A model generated the notes under the pieces. That model was given only the letters and a program-made list of their open reading frames with translations. It had not been told where the DNA came from and made no database searches. From Actinomycetospora succinea (lineage in GTDB: Bacteria; Actinomycetota; Actinomycetes; Mycobacteriales; Pseudonocardiaceae): a stretch of 64,000 nt of DNA. Location of the stretch: NCBI RefSeq assembly GCF_004363095.1, contig NZ_SNYO01000008.1, positions 186,001-250,000 of the forward strand, in the 5' to 3' direction. Position 1 is the stretch's first letter. Every line of letters starts with the position of its first letter. The position numbers and the translations under genes are program-made. Positions 46,529-57,547 of the stretch are shown piece by piece.

Positions 46529-47769
46529 GTCCCGCCGCCCCGGTCGCCGACGTCGTCGTGGCCGGCGCGGGACCCGCCGGCCGGGCTCTCGCGCGCTCGT
46601 GCGCCGCCCGCGACCTGCGCACCCTGCTCGTCGACCCCCGCCCGCAGCGGGCCTGGACCCACACCTACGGCGCCTGGACCCACGAGCTGCCCGACGACCT
46701 GCCCGGCGAGCTCGTCGCCGCGCGCGGGCCGGGCGTGGCGATCGCGCAGCGCACCCACGAGCTCCCCGACGAGTACGTCGTGCTCGACACCGCCGCGCTC
46801 CAGGCGCACCTCACCGACCCCGTGGTCGCCGTCCGGCGCGGGCGCGGTGTCGGTGTGACCCCGGCCGGCGCCGGGCGCCACCCGTCCCTGGTGCTCGAGG
46901 ACGGCAGCACCGTCACCGCCCGCGTCGTCGTCGACGCCACCGGCGCCCGCCAGGCCCTGGCCCGGCGCGGGACGGCCCGCGAGATCGACAGCGGCCGCCC
47001 GCGGGCCGAGCAGACGGCGTTCGGGGTGGTCGTGCCCCGCGCGGTGGCGGCCCGGGTCAGCGGCGACCGGCTGCTGTTCATGGACTGGCGCCCCGCCCAC
47101 GGCCGGCCCGGCTGGCCGACGTTCCTCTACGCGGTGCCCCTCGACGACGAGCGGGTGCTGCTCGAGGAGACCTCGCTCGCCCGCCGTCCGGGGCTCCCCA
47201 TGCCCGAGCTGCGCGCCCGGCTGCGGGCCCGGCTGCGCGCGGCGGGGCTGACCGACGCGGAGATCCCCGACGACCCCGCCGACGTCGAGAAGGTGCGCTT
47301 CCCCGTCGACTCGCCGCGACACCGCTCCCCCTCGGGCGTCGTCGCGGTCGGCGCGGCCGACCCGCTCGTGCACCCGGCGTCGGGCTTCAGCCTCGCCACC
47401 TCGCTGTGCCTGTCGCCGCGCGTCGCCACCGTGCTCGCCGACGCCCTCCGCGGCGGGACGGAGCCGATCGGCGTCGCCCGCGCGGCCCGCCGGGTCGTGC
47501 GCTCCCCCGCGGCGGTCACCGTGCACGCCCTGCGCCGCCGCGGCCTGGAGACGCTGCTGGCGATGCCGCCCGGCGAGGTGCCGGCGTTCTTCGAGCGCTT
47601 CTTCTCGCTGCCCGACGGCCACCGCCGCGCCTATCTGGACGCCCGTGAGGACGTCGGCGCATCCCTGGCGGCCATGACGTCGTTGTTCGGACGACTGACA
47701 CCCCGCCTCCGCGGTCACCTGATCAGGGGAACGCTGTTCGGGGCCCGGAGCGTCCGAACGGAGCAGTAG
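46525..47769 (+). CDS. Lycopene-cyclase-like FAD-dependent oxidoreductase
   Basis: The 414-aa flavoprotein has an N-terminal dinucleotide fold (DVVVAGAGPAGRALARSCA). WTHTYGAWTHELPDDL follows, and PTFLYAVPLDDERVLLEETS carries the FLEET-type motif of CrtY/CrtL lycopene beta-cyclases. These enzymes close beta-ionone rings without net redox change. No phytoene synthase, desaturase or isoprenoid gene is nearby, so it is an orphan. Carotenoid genes may lie elsewhere, or the enzyme may cyclise another terpenoid. It begins at GTG 46525, coupled to the preceding unknown gene. The C-terminal 90 residues are basic and helical. Confidence 0.85.
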   Translation: MSPAAPVADVVVAGAGPAGRALARSCAARDLRTLLVDPRPQRAWTHTYGAWTHELPDDLPGELVAARGPGVAIAQRTHELPDEYVVLDTAALQAHLTDPVVAVRRGRGVGVTPAGAGRHPSLVLEDGSTVTARVVVDATGARQALARRGTAREIDSGRPRAEQTAFGVVVPRAVAARVSGDRLLFMDWRPAHGRPGWPTFLYAVPLDDERVLLEETSLARRPGLPMPELRARLRARLRAAGLTDAEIPDDPADVEKVRFPVDSPRHRSPSGVVAVGAADPLVHPASGFSLATSLCLSPRVATVLADALRGGTEPIGVARAARRVVRSPAAVTVHALRRRGLETLLAMPPGEVPAFFERFFSLPDGHRRAYLDAREDVGASLAAMTSLFGRLTPRLRGHLIRGTLFGARSVRTEQ

Positions 47770-47837
47770 CGGTACGCTCGCGAACCGTAATCGTGACGGG
47801 TTCGTGACCCGCCACCGAGGAGGAGGGATTCTCCGCG

Positions 47838-48284
47838 ATGGGTGCTTACCAGACCGTGGCCGTCGGCACGGACGGCTCGGAGTCGTCGTTCCGCGCCGTC
47901 GACCGCGCGGCGACGATCGCGGCCGACAGCAAGGCCCTGCTGCTCATCATCTGCGCCTACAAGCCGGCGAAGTCGACCGGCGAGGCCGAGCAGGCGCTGG
48001 GCGAGGACGCGGCCTTCCACGTCATCGGGTCGACGCCGGCCGAGGAGACGCTGCGCGACGCCCGCGAGCGCGCCGCCGCCAAGGGCTCGGTCGAGATCGA
48101 CACCGTGGCCGTGCAGGGCGACCCGATCGAGCGGGTCGTCGAGGTCGTCACCGACCGCAAGGCCGACCTGGTCGTCGTCGGCAACCGGGGCCTGAACAGC
48201 CTCGCGGGCCGCCTGCTCGGCTCGGTCCCGCAGGGCATCTCCCGGCGCGCCGGCAGCGACGTCCTCATCGTCCACACCACGTGA
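47838..48284 (+). CDS. Universal stress protein, Rv1636-like cAMP-binding type
   Basis: The 148-aa protein closely parallels M. tuberculosis Rv1636: AYQTVAVGTDGSESSFRAVD at the start, then ADLVVVGNRGLNSLAGRLLG and the C-terminus ISRRAGSDVLIVHTT. The G-x-x-G...GRLLGS loop binds adenine nucleotides. Rv1636 and its M. smegmatis homologue bind cAMP with high affinity. Here the stop overlaps the start of an adenylyl cyclase gene by 4 bases, strongly supporting a cAMP-linked role. ATG 47838 follows GGAGGAGGGA. It is probably cytoplasmic and dimeric. Confidence 0.93.
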   Translation: MGAYQTVAVGTDGSESSFRAVDRAATIAADSKALLLIICAYKPAKSTGEAEQALGEDAAFHVIGSTPAEETLRDARERAAAKGSVEIDTVAVQGDPIERVVEVVTDRKADLVVVGNRGLNSLAGRLLGSVPQGISRRAGSDVLIVHTT

Positions 48285-49300
48285 CGGCGGGTCCGGACCC
48301 CGCGCCCGCCGACGCCGAGCGGTGGGCGCGGGCGCAGGAGCGGATCGAGGACCTGCTCCTCCGCGGCCCCCGGACCATGACGCGCGGCGAGGTCCAGGAC
48401 CGCACCGGCTTCACCCCGGAGCACACCTCGCGGCTGTGGAGCTCGCTCGGCTTCCCCGCCACGCCAGACGACGTGCGCGGGTTCGCCGAGGCCGACGTCG
48501 ACGCGCTCGAGCTCTCGGGGCGCCTGCTCGACGAGGACACGTTCGACGAGGCCGAGGAGCTGGCAGTCGCCCGCGCGCTCGGCCAAGGCCTCGGCCGCCT
48601 CGCCGAGTGGCAGGCGACGCTCGTGCGCCGCACCATCGCCGACGCGGGCCTCGCCCACGACCCGGACGCGATCGTCGACGCCGTCGAGGCGCTCGTCCCG
48701 ACCCTCGAGAAGCTCCAGTCCTACGTTTGGCGCCGCCACCTCGCCGTGACCGCCGGGCGGATGCTCTCGACGCTCGCCCGCCCCGACGGTGACGGGCCGT
48801 CGGAGAACCGCGTCGTGGTGGGCTTCGCGGACATCGTCGGGTTCACCAGCCTGTCCCGGAAGATCGACGAGGTCGAGCTGCGCGCGCTGCTCGAACGCTT
48901 CGAGACGGTGTCCGCCGACGTCGTCGCGCGCCGCCGCGGGCGCATCGTCAAGACCCTCGGCGACGAGATCCTCTTCGTCTGCGAGCGCGTCGAGGACGCC
49001 GTCGACATCGCCTTCCGCCTCCACGAGGAGGTGCCCGACGACGAGGGCCGCCTCGCCCTGCGCGTGGGGCTCGCGCTCGGCGAGGTCCTCCCCCGCTACG
49101 GCGACGTCTACGGCCCCGTCGTCAACATCGCCAGCCGCCTGACCTCCGAGGCGCGCCCGGGCACGGTGCTCGTCGACGAGGACCTCACCGAGGCCCTGCG
49201 CGCCACCGACCTGGACCTCGAGATCCGGTCGGTACCCGGCGTCGCCGTCCGCGGCTACCGGCACCTGCGCCCGCACGTGGTGCGCGAGCGCCAGCGTTAG
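48281..49300 (+). CDS. Class III adenylyl cyclase with N-terminal regulatory domain
   Basis: The 339-aa protein has a cyclase homology domain at about 177-330. It carries all canonical residues: metal ligands Asp184 (FADIVGFTS) and Asp228, ATP-specifying Lys224 and Asp275 (KTLGDE, YGDVYG), and transition-state Asn282 and Arg286 (VNIASRL). The spacing is that of Rv1264-like class IIIc cyclases. Residues 1-170 form a helical N-terminal module, with EDLLLRGPRTMTRGEVQDRT and a MerR-like DVDALELSGRLLDEDTFDE, which probably autoinhibits or senses pH or ligands. It is soluble. The GTG start overlaps the stress-protein stop, so cyclase and cAMP-binding protein are made together. Confidence 0.93.
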   Translation: MTAGPDPAPADAERWARAQERIEDLLLRGPRTMTRGEVQDRTGFTPEHTSRLWSSLGFPATPDDVRGFAEADVDALELSGRLLDEDTFDEAEELAVARALGQGLGRLAEWQATLVRRTIADAGLAHDPDAIVDAVEALVPTLEKLQSYVWRRHLAVTAGRMLSTLARPDGDGPSENRVVVGFADIVGFTSLSRKIDEVELRALLERFETVSADVVARRRGRIVKTLGDEILFVCERVEDAVDIAFRLHEEVPDDEGRLALRVGLALGEVLPRYGDVYGPVVNIASRLTSEARPGTVLVDEDLTEALRATDLDLEIRSVPGVAVRGYRHLRPHVVRERQR

Positions 49301-49343
49301 CAGCGAACGCCCTATCGGCGTGCTCAATGGGATGTTCGCTGCT
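49299..49343. terminator. Inverted repeat at the end of the cyclase gene
   Basis: AGCAGCGAAC (49299-49308) pairs with GTTCGCTGCT (49334-49343), with weaker pairing inside. The left arm begins within the cyclase stop codon region. It resembles the arms of the hairpins at 16.4 and 50.9 kb in sharing the GCAGCGA core. Confidence 0.65.
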
Positions 49344-49396
49344 TCTACGCGTCGGAAGTCCCCGTTGATCACCGCGGCTTGGTGACCGCGATGCAC

Positions 49397-49453
49397 CGAA
49401 GGGCACGTTCGGCATGATCACCCGGTCTCCGGGCCTGCGGGACGTGCCCCTCG
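49397..49453 (+). repeat. 58-bp palindromic repeat, copy 2
   Basis: GGGCACGTTCGGCATGATC on the left and GCCTGCGGGACGTGCCCCTCG on the right form the arms, apart from small changes in the right arm. It lies 8 bases behind the stop of the minus-strand membrane protein gene and may also act as its terminator. Confidence 0.75.
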
Positions 49454-49460
49454 TGCCTCG

Positions 49461-50492
49461 TCAGGCGGCGATCTCCCGGCGGAGCGGTGTCTCGCCCACG
49501 TGCTCCGGGACGTACCGACCGGCGGACAGGAACCAGGCGACGGCGGCGAGCACCGCGGCGGCGGCGGCGCACGACATGCCGAGGGCGATCGACTCCACGA
49601 AGCGCAGGGTGGTGACCTGGCCGGCGGGGAGCGGGCCGGCGACGAGCGCGACCACCGCGAGGGTCAGCAGCGCCGCGGGCCAGGCGGGGTCGAGCCAGCG
49701 GCTCATGAGCAGCACCACGACTCCCGCGACCGGCAGCACCAGGGCGAGCATCGCCCAGAACGACCAGGGCCGGAGGGTGGTGTCCTCGGTGAGGAGCAGG
49801 AACGGGCCGTAGGCGGTCGCGCCCACGGCGCCGACGGTGAGCCCGGCCGCGACGACCCGCTCGCGGACCCGCGGGAGCGCCCCCGCGGCGCTGCGGGCCA
49901 GCACGAGCGCGGCGATCACGACCATCGGCAGGACGACGGCGCGGGCGTCGGTGAGCGTGGCGTCCAACGGCAGGGACCGCGCGTCGCGCCCGACCAGCGG
50001 GCCGAGGCCGGCGCTGACGTCGAGGACCGCGACGGGCAGCGCGACGACGAGAGCGGCACGGCGCACCCCGACGAGGAGCAGGACCAGCACGGCGACCCAC
50101 AGCAGGTCGTACAGCCCGAACTCGAAGGGGCTGCCGCCCGCGAAGCTCGCCGACGTCTCGACGAGGTGTCCGTCGGCGCCGAGCGACCACGTCGCCGGGG
50201 TGGAGAGGTAGCTGTCCACCATCGACCACAACGTCGAGGATGCACGCGCCGCCATGAGCGACGCCGCGACCAGCGCGACGAGCCACAGCGTCGCCCGGGA
50301 CGGGCGCCCGGCGGCCCGTAGGCGTGTGGTGACGGCCAGCCGCGCGGTCGCCGCGACCTCGCCGGCGCCGGGCCGGGCGTCCTGCTCGCGGTGCCCGGCG
50401 AGGTAGACGTCGACCATCTCGTCGCCGTAGCGCTCGCGGTACCAGGCCGGCAGCAGGCCCAGCAGGCGTCGGTAGCGGTCCTCGGTGCTCAC
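49461..50492 (-). CDS. PadR-coupled multi-pass membrane protein
   Basis: The 343-aa protein begins with a short cytoplasmic part (DRYRRLLGLLPAWYRERYGDEM), a motif common in membrane proteins encoded with PadR regulators. About eight hydrophobic segments follow from residue 70 on. The soluble helical N-terminus of this type (LLPAWYRERYGDEMV) is often found in permease-like or HAAS-signalling proteins. No transport motif is visible. GTG 50492 overlaps the padR stop (GTGA), so both are made from one message and controlled by PadR. Confidence 0.8.
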   Translation of the reverse strand: MSTEDRYRRLLGLLPAWYRERYGDEMVDVYLAGHREQDARPGAGEVAATARLAVTTRLRAAGRPSRATLWLVALVAASLMAARASSTLWSMVDSYLSTPATWSLGADGHLVETSASFAGGSPFEFGLYDLLWVAVLVLLLVGVRRAALVVALPVAVLDVSAGLGPLVGRDARSLPLDATLTDARAVVLPMVVIAALVLARSAAGALPRVRERVVAAGLTVGAVGATAYGPFLLLTEDTTLRPWSFWAMLALVLPVAGVVVLLMSRWLDPAWPAALLTLAVVALVAGPLPAGQVTTLRFVESIALGMSCAAAAAVLAAVAWFLSAGRYVPEHVGETPLRREIAA

Positions 50493-50848
50493 GCGCTCGC
50501 CTCCCCCGTCGGGAGCCCCGGGACCCGGCGGCTCGCCCGTCCTCGCTCGAGTGCCACGTCGGCCATGTGGGCGCGTCGCCCGGCGTCGCGGACGAGCTCG
50601 GCCATCCCAGTGTCGGTGATCCGGTAGTACCGGCGCGCCCGGCCCTGGTGGATCTCCTCGCGGTCGGGCTCCACCAGCCCGTCGGCGCACAGCCGGTCGA
50701 GGGCGCCGTAGAGGGTCCCGACGCGCAGGGTCACCTCGCCGCCCGAGAGCTCGCTCGCCGCGCGGACGATGCCGTAGCCATGGAGCGGCTCGGCGGAGAG
50801 GGCCGTGAGCACCAGGAAGGTCTGCTCCGACAGGGATCGTCGTGCCAT
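50489..50848 (-). CDS. PadR-family transcriptional regulator
   Basis: The 119-aa protein is a compact PadR winged-helix regulator. It shows SEQTFLVLTALSAEPLHGYG, the recognition region GGEVTLRVGTLYGALDRL, and the wing RARRYYRITDTGMAEL. It lacks the long C-terminal dimer helix pair of subfamily 1, so it is a subfamily-2-like form. It probably represses its own operon, which includes the downstream membrane protein. A perfect AT-rich palindrome lies 5 bases upstream of its ATG. Confidence 0.93.
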   Translation of the reverse strand: MARRSLSEQTFLVLTALSAEPLHGYGIVRAASELSGGEVTLRVGTLYGALDRLCADGLVEPDREEIHQGRARRYYRITDTGMAELVRDAGRRAHMADVALERGRASRRVPGLPTGEASA

Positions 50849-50852
50849 GCAT

Positions 50853-50864
50853 CGATATATATCG
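50853..50864 (-). promoter_or_regulatory. AT-rich palindrome, candidate PadR operator and -10
   Basis: CGATATATATCG is a perfect 12-bp palindrome in an otherwise very GC-rich region. It is flanked by GCAT and ATGC, extending the symmetry. It sits 5-16 bases upstream of the padR start, where it would overlap the promoter. An autoregulatory PadR site is the simplest reading. Confidence 0.65.
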
Positions 50865-50903
50865 CAATGCGAGGCATGGGAACAACGATCTCCCCGAACG
50901 AGT

Positions 50904-50946
50904 GAAGGGCGCCCTCGCTGCTCATGGAGCAGGGAGGGCGCCCTTC
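50904..50946. terminator. Hairpin terminator at the end of the suf operon
   Basis: Two 20-base arms (50904-50923 and 50927-50946) pair with one mismatch around ATG. The left arm is GAAGGGCGCCCTCGCTGCTC. It lies 18 bases beyond the stop of the last suf gene on the minus strand, and separates it from the padR promoter region. Confidence 0.85.
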
Positions 50947-50963
50947 GGTCCCGCGAGAGAGTG

Positions 50964-51367
50964 CTAGACGGTGAAGCCGAGCGCGCGGAGCTGCTCGCGA
51001 CCGTCGTCAGTGATCTTGTCCGGACCCCACGGCGGCATCCAGACCCAGTTGATGCGCACGTCCTTCGCCAGTCCCCCGCCGGGGCCCTGGGTCAGGGCGG
51101 CGCGGGCCTGGTCCTCGATGACGTCGGTCAGCGGGCAGGCCGCCGAGGTCAGCGTCATGTCGAGGGTGACCACCGGGCCGGCCACGTCCTCGGAGCCGCC
51201 GTGCACGTCGATGCCGTAGAGCAGGCCGAGGTCGACGACGTTGATCCCGAGCTCGGGGTCGACGACGTCGCGCATGGCCTCCTCGAGGTCGTCGTAGGAG
51301 GGCAGGTCGGCGCTCTGGGCCGGGGCCTCGGGCATCCCGGCCGCGCCGCGCTGAACGGTCTCTTCGG

Positions 51368-51371
<4 letters not shown>
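50964..51371 (-). CDS. SUF-associated DUF59 (MIP18/SufT-like) protein
   Basis: The 135-aa protein has the DUF59 core: LEEAMRDVVDPELGINVVDL, then LYGIDV and TSAACPLTDVIED with the conserved Cys, and WMPPWGPDKITDDGREQLRA. DUF59 proteins help deliver or mature iron-sulfur clusters. It ends the sufR-B-D-C-S-U-DUF59 operon and overlaps sufU by 4 bases. It corresponds to Rv1466. Confidence 0.93.
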
Positions 51372-53907
<2,536 letters not shown>

Positions 53908-53944
53908 TCAGCAGTACGTGGTGGAAGGGGGGATCAGTGCCGGC

Positions 53945-55204
53945 TCAGACGCCGACGACCTCGAGCTCGGCCTCGATGGCCGCCTCGAGACGGTCGCGCA
54001 GCGCCGGCACGCGGACCTTCTGGATGACCTCGCCGAAGAAGCCGCGGACGACCAGTCGGCGGGCCTGGGCCTCGGGGATCCCCCGCGCCATCAGGTAGAA
54101 CAGCTGCTCGTCGTCGAACCTTCCCGTGGCGCTGGCGTGGCCGGCGCCGAGGATCTCGCCCGTCTCGATCTCGAGGTTCGGCACCGAGTCGGCGCGGGCG
54201 TTGTCGGTGAGCAGCAGGTTGCGGTTGAGCTCGTAGGTGTCGGTGCCCTCCGCGGCCTTGCGGATCAGCACGTCGCCGATCCAGACCGTGTGGGCCGCCG
54301 TGCCACCCTCGGCGCCCTGCAGCGCGCCCTTGTACATCACGCGCGAGCGGCAGTTCTCGACCGAGTGGTCGACGAGCAGGCGCTGCTCGAAGTGCTGACC
54401 GCCGTCGGCGAAGTACAGCCCGTCGAGCTCGACGTCGCCGCCAGGCGCCCGGTAGTTGATGACCGGGGACAGGCGCACGAGGTCGCCGCCGAGCGTCACC
54501 GAGGTGTGCCGGATCGTGGCGTCGCGCCCGACCGAGAGGTGCTGGGCGCCGACGTACACGGCGTCGTCGGCCCAGTCGTGCACCTCGACGACCTCGAGCT
54601 TGGCGCCGTCGGCGACGACGAACTCGGTGTTCGCCGCGACGGTGCCGGAGCCGCGGTGGTCGAGGACCACGACGGCCTCGGCGTGATGCTCGAGGCGCAG
54701 CTGCAGGTGGGCGTACGCCGTCTCGCCGGCGCCCGGCCCGGTCACCGTGATCGTGAGCGGCTCGTCGTCCGAGCGCGCCTCGTTCACCGTCACCACGTGC
54801 ACCTGCTCGACCGACGACCAGGCCTGCGCGGCCACGCGGTCGGCGGGGATGCCGCCGTCGCCGAGGCGCGGGTCGTCCCGACCCACGGTCTCGTGCCGCG
54901 TCCCCGTGCCGGCGAGGTCGGTGGCGCTGTCGCCGAACCCGGCGCGCACCGACACCGCGACCGCGCCGTCGGCGCTCGCCGAGCCGTCGTGGAGCCCGCG
55001 CAGGCGGCGCAGCGGCGTGAAGCGCCACTGCTCCTCACGCCCGCGCGGGACCTCGAACGACTCGACGTCGTAGGAGGTGTGTCGCTCCTCCCAGGGAGCG
55101 GTCTTCGGGCTGCTGGCCGTCTTGATCCCCGGGTCCACGTCGAGGACCGGGGCGCCGGGGGCGGTCGTCGTGCCGCCCCCGGTCTGCGCAATCGGCTCGG
55201 TCAT
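53945..55204 (-). CDS. sufD: SufD scaffold protein
   Basis: The 419-aa protein is the SufD partner of SufB: a right-handed beta-helix core (about 150-330) and a C-terminal helical part. Conserved are [18 protein letters not shown] and [23 protein letters not shown]-type elements in its last third, here ending in [13 protein letters not shown]. SufD forms a heterodimer with SufB and binds SufC. It overlaps sufB by 4 bases. Confidence 0.95.
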   Translation of the reverse strand: MTEPIAQTGGGTTTAPGAPVLDVDPGIKTASSPKTAPWEERHTSYDVESFEVPRGREEQWRFTPLRRLRGLHDGSASADGAVAVSVRAGFGDSATDLAGTGTRHETVGRDDPRLGDGGIPADRVAAQAWSSVEQVHVVTVNEARSDDEPLTITVTGPGAGETAYAHLQLRLEHHAEAVVVLDHRGSGTVAANTEFVVADGAKLEVVEVHDWADDAVYVGAQHLSVGRDATIRHTSVTLGGDLVRLSPVINYRAPGGDVELDGLYFADGGQHFEQRLLVDHSVENCRSRVMYKGALQGAEGGTAAHTVWIGDVLIRKAAEGTDTYELNRNLLLTDNARADSVPNLEIETGEILGAGHASATGRFDDEQLFYLMARGIPEAQARRLVVRGFFGEVIQKVRVPALRDRLEAAIEAELEVVGV

Positions 55205-56652
55205 CCGACCGCACCCTCCATCTGCAGCTCGATCAGGCGGTTGAGCTCGAGCGCGTACTCCATGGGGAGCTCGCGCGCGATGGGCTCGACGAACCCGCGC
55301 ACGATCATCGCCATGGCCTCGTCCTCGGTGAGGCCGCGGGACATCAGGTAGAAGAGCTGGTCCTCGCTGACCTTCGAGACGGTCGCCTCGTGGCCCATCG
55401 TCACGTCGTCCTCGCGGACGTCGACGTACGGGTAGGTGTCCGAGCGGCTGATCGTGTCGACCAGCAGCGCGTCGCACTTCACCGTCGACCGCGAGTGGTG
55501 CGCGCCCTTGTTGACGCGCACGAGGCCGCGGTAGCTGGTGCGCCCGCCGCCGCGCGCCACCGACTTCGAGATGATCGTCGACGACGTGTGGGGCGCGAGG
55601 TGCACCATCTTGGCGCCCGCGTCCTGGTGCTGGCCCTCGCCGGAGAACGCCACCGAGAGCACCTCGCCCTTGGCGTGCGGCCCGGTCAGCCAGACGGCCG
55701 GGTACTTCATGGTCACCTTGGAGCCGATGTTGCCGTCGACCCACTCCATGGTCGCGCCCTCTTCGGCCTTGGCGCGCTTCGTGACCAGGTTGTAGACGTT
55801 GTTCGACCAGTTCTGGATGGTCGTGTAGCGGCAGCGGCCGCCCTTCTTCACGACGATCTCGACGACCGCGGAGTGCAGCGAGTCCGACGAGTAGATCGGC
55901 GCCGTGCAGCCCTCGACGTAGTGGACGTAGGCGTCCTCGTCGACGATGATCAGCGTCCGCTCGAACTGGCCCATGTTCTCGGTGTTGATCCGGAAGTAGG
56001 CCTGCAGCGGGATGTCCACGTGGACGCCCTTGGGCACGTAGATGAACGAGCCGCCGGACCACACCGCCGAGTTGAGCGCGGAGAACTTGTTGTCGCCGGC
56101 CGGGATGACCGAGCCGAAGTACTCCTCGAACAGCTCCGGGTGCTCGCGCAGCCCGGTGTCGGTGTCCATGAAGATGACGCCCTGCTCCTCCAGGTCCTCG
56201 CGGATCTGGTGGTACACGACCTCGGACTCGTACTGCGCCGCGACACCGGCGACCAGGCGGGCCTTCTCGGCCTCGGGGATGCCGAGCTTGTCGTAGGTCG
56301 CCTTGATGTCGTCGGGCAGGTCCTCCCAGCTCTGGGCCTGCTTCTCCGTCGACCGCACGAAGTACTTGATGTTGTCGAAGTCGATGCCCGAGAGGTCGGA
56401 GCCCCACTGCGGCATCGGCTTCTTCTCGAACGTGCTCAGCGCCTTGAGGCGCGCCTGCAGCATCCAGTCGGGCTCGGACTTCTTGTCCGAGATGTCGCGC
56501 ACGACCGCCTCGTTCAGGCCTCGCTGCGCGCTCGCCCCGGCGACGTCGCTGTCGTGCCACCCGAACTGGTACTGCCCGAGCGCCGCGAGGGTCTCCTCCT
56601 GGGTGAGCTCGGTCGGGGCGGTGGGGGTGGTCCGCTCCGCGGAGGTGGTCAT
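55201..56652 (-). CDS. sufB: SufB scaffold protein (no intein)
   Basis: The 483-aa SufB is complete and uninterrupted, with [25 protein letters not shown] and [38 protein letters not shown] follows, and the C-terminal [18 protein letters not shown] ends the protein. It assembles [4Fe-4S] clusters with SufC and SufD. The M. tuberculosis homologue (Rv1461) carries an intein; none is present here. It overlaps sufR and sufD by 4 bases each. Confidence 0.96.
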   Translation of the reverse strand: MTTSAERTTPTAPTELTQEETLAALGQYQFGWHDSDVAGASAQRGLNEAVVRDISDKKSEPDWMLQARLKALSTFEKKPMPQWGSDLSGIDFDNIKYFVRSTEKQAQSWEDLPDDIKATYDKLGIPEAEKARLVAGVAAQYESEVVYHQIREDLEEQGVIFMDTDTGLREHPELFEEYFGSVIPAGDNKFSALNSAVWSGGSFIYVPKGVHVDIPLQAYFRINTENMGQFERTLIIVDEDAYVHYVEGCTAPIYSSDSLHSAVVEIVVKKGGRCRYTTIQNWSNNVYNLVTKRAKAEEGATMEWVDGNIGSKVTMKYPAVWLTGPHAKGEVLSVAFSGEGQHQDAGAKMVHLAPHTSSTIISKSVARGGGRTSYRGLVRVNKGAHHSRSTVKCDALLVDTISRSDTYPYVDVREDDVTMGHEATVSKVSEDQLFYLMSRGLTEDEAMAMIVRGFVEPIARELPMEYALELNRLIELQMEGAVG

Positions 56653-57341
56653 ACGACCTGCCTTCCCTTGACGTCGGTGGTGGTGGAGCCCTGCTGTCGG
56701 GACACGTGCGTGGTGCACGCGGCGTCGCCGCGCGCGATGGTGGACAGCCGCTGGACGTGGGTGCCCAGGAGCTCCGCGAAGACCTCGGTCTCCGCCTCGC
56801 ACAGCTGCGGGAACTCGGCGGCCACTCCGGCCACCGGGCAGTGGTGCTGACAGAGGGCCTCGCCCGCCGTGGTGGCACGGGACGAGGCCGCGTAGCCCTC
56901 GTGGGAGAGCGCGCCGGCGAGCGCGTGCACCCGCTCGGCCTGGTCGGCGTGGGCGCCGATCTCCTCGCGGTGCTCGGCGAGCATGCCCTCGACCCGCCGG
57001 CGGGCGAACGCGCGGACCGCGTCGTCCCCCAGCACGTCGGACAGCTCGCGCAGCACCGCGACGGCGAGCTCGGCGACGTCGTTCTCGTCGCCCCCGGCGC
57101 GCCGGCGACCCTGCTCGGTGAGCAGGTGCTGTCGGGCGGGACGCCCGCGACCGCGACCGGCGCGGGGAGCGTCCCGGGTGGTCACCGTGGCCTCGGCGAT
57201 CAGCGCGTCGAGGTGCCGGCGCACCGCCGCCCCGGACAGCCCCAGCACCCCGGCGAGGTCCTTCGCCGTGGTGGGGCCGTGCTCCAGGAGTCGGCGGACG
57301 ATGAGGTCCCGCGTCCGGCCGTCGTGCCCGTCGACGCTCAT
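56649..57341 (-). CDS. sufR: SufR iron-sulfur-sensing repressor
   Basis: The 230-aa regulator has an N-terminal winged helix ([20 protein letters not shown], then [14 protein letters not shown]). A C-terminal cluster-binding region carries Cys164, Cys168 and Cys181 (CQHHCPV...C). SufR represses the suf operon when clusters are sufficient. ATG 57341 has GGAGGT 8 bases upstream. It is the first gene of the operon, so it should be autoregulated. The AT-rich segment upstream, shared with the divergent mptB, is the likely target. Confidence 0.94.
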   Translation of the reverse strand: MSVDGHDGRTRDLIVRRLLEHGPTTAKDLAGVLGLSGAAVRRHLDALIAEATVTTRDAPRAGRGRGRPARQHLLTEQGRRRAGGDENDVAELAVAVLRELSDVLGDDAVRAFARRRVEGMLAEHREEIGAHADQAERVHALAGALSHEGYAASSRATTAGEALCQHHCPVAGVAAEFPQLCEAETEVFAELLGTHVQRLSTIARGDAACTTHVSRQQGSTTTDVKGRQVV

Positions 57342-57385
57342 TGTCCTCACCTCCTGCACGTGCTCGGTCGGGTCGGCCTTCTTTT

Positions 57386-57411
57386 GACAACACCAGTCTT
57401 GCTTATTTGTC
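57386..57411. promoter_or_regulatory. AT-rich sufR/mptB intergenic segment with a GACAA...TTGTC inverted repeat
   Basis: GACAA (57386-57390) and TTGTC (57407-57411) form a 5-base inverted repeat with 16 bases between. This is the least GC-rich stretch of the divergent gap. It is a plausible SufR site or sufR promoter, but the repeat is short. Confidence 0.3.
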
Positions 57412-57547
57412 GCCGCCCGGCAAAGCGGACCCCCGGACCGGGCGGGGTGATCGCACTCACGAAGGGTTACCTACCCTCACTCCGCGCACCGGGGTCGCGG
57501 GGTGCACCGGCCGGGGGTCCCGATCGCCCTCGGTATCGTCCCCGACC

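Noticed and set aside
55201-56652. Searched SufB for an intein as in M. tuberculosis
   Set aside because: The protein is 483 aa with no insertion and no intein splice motifs.
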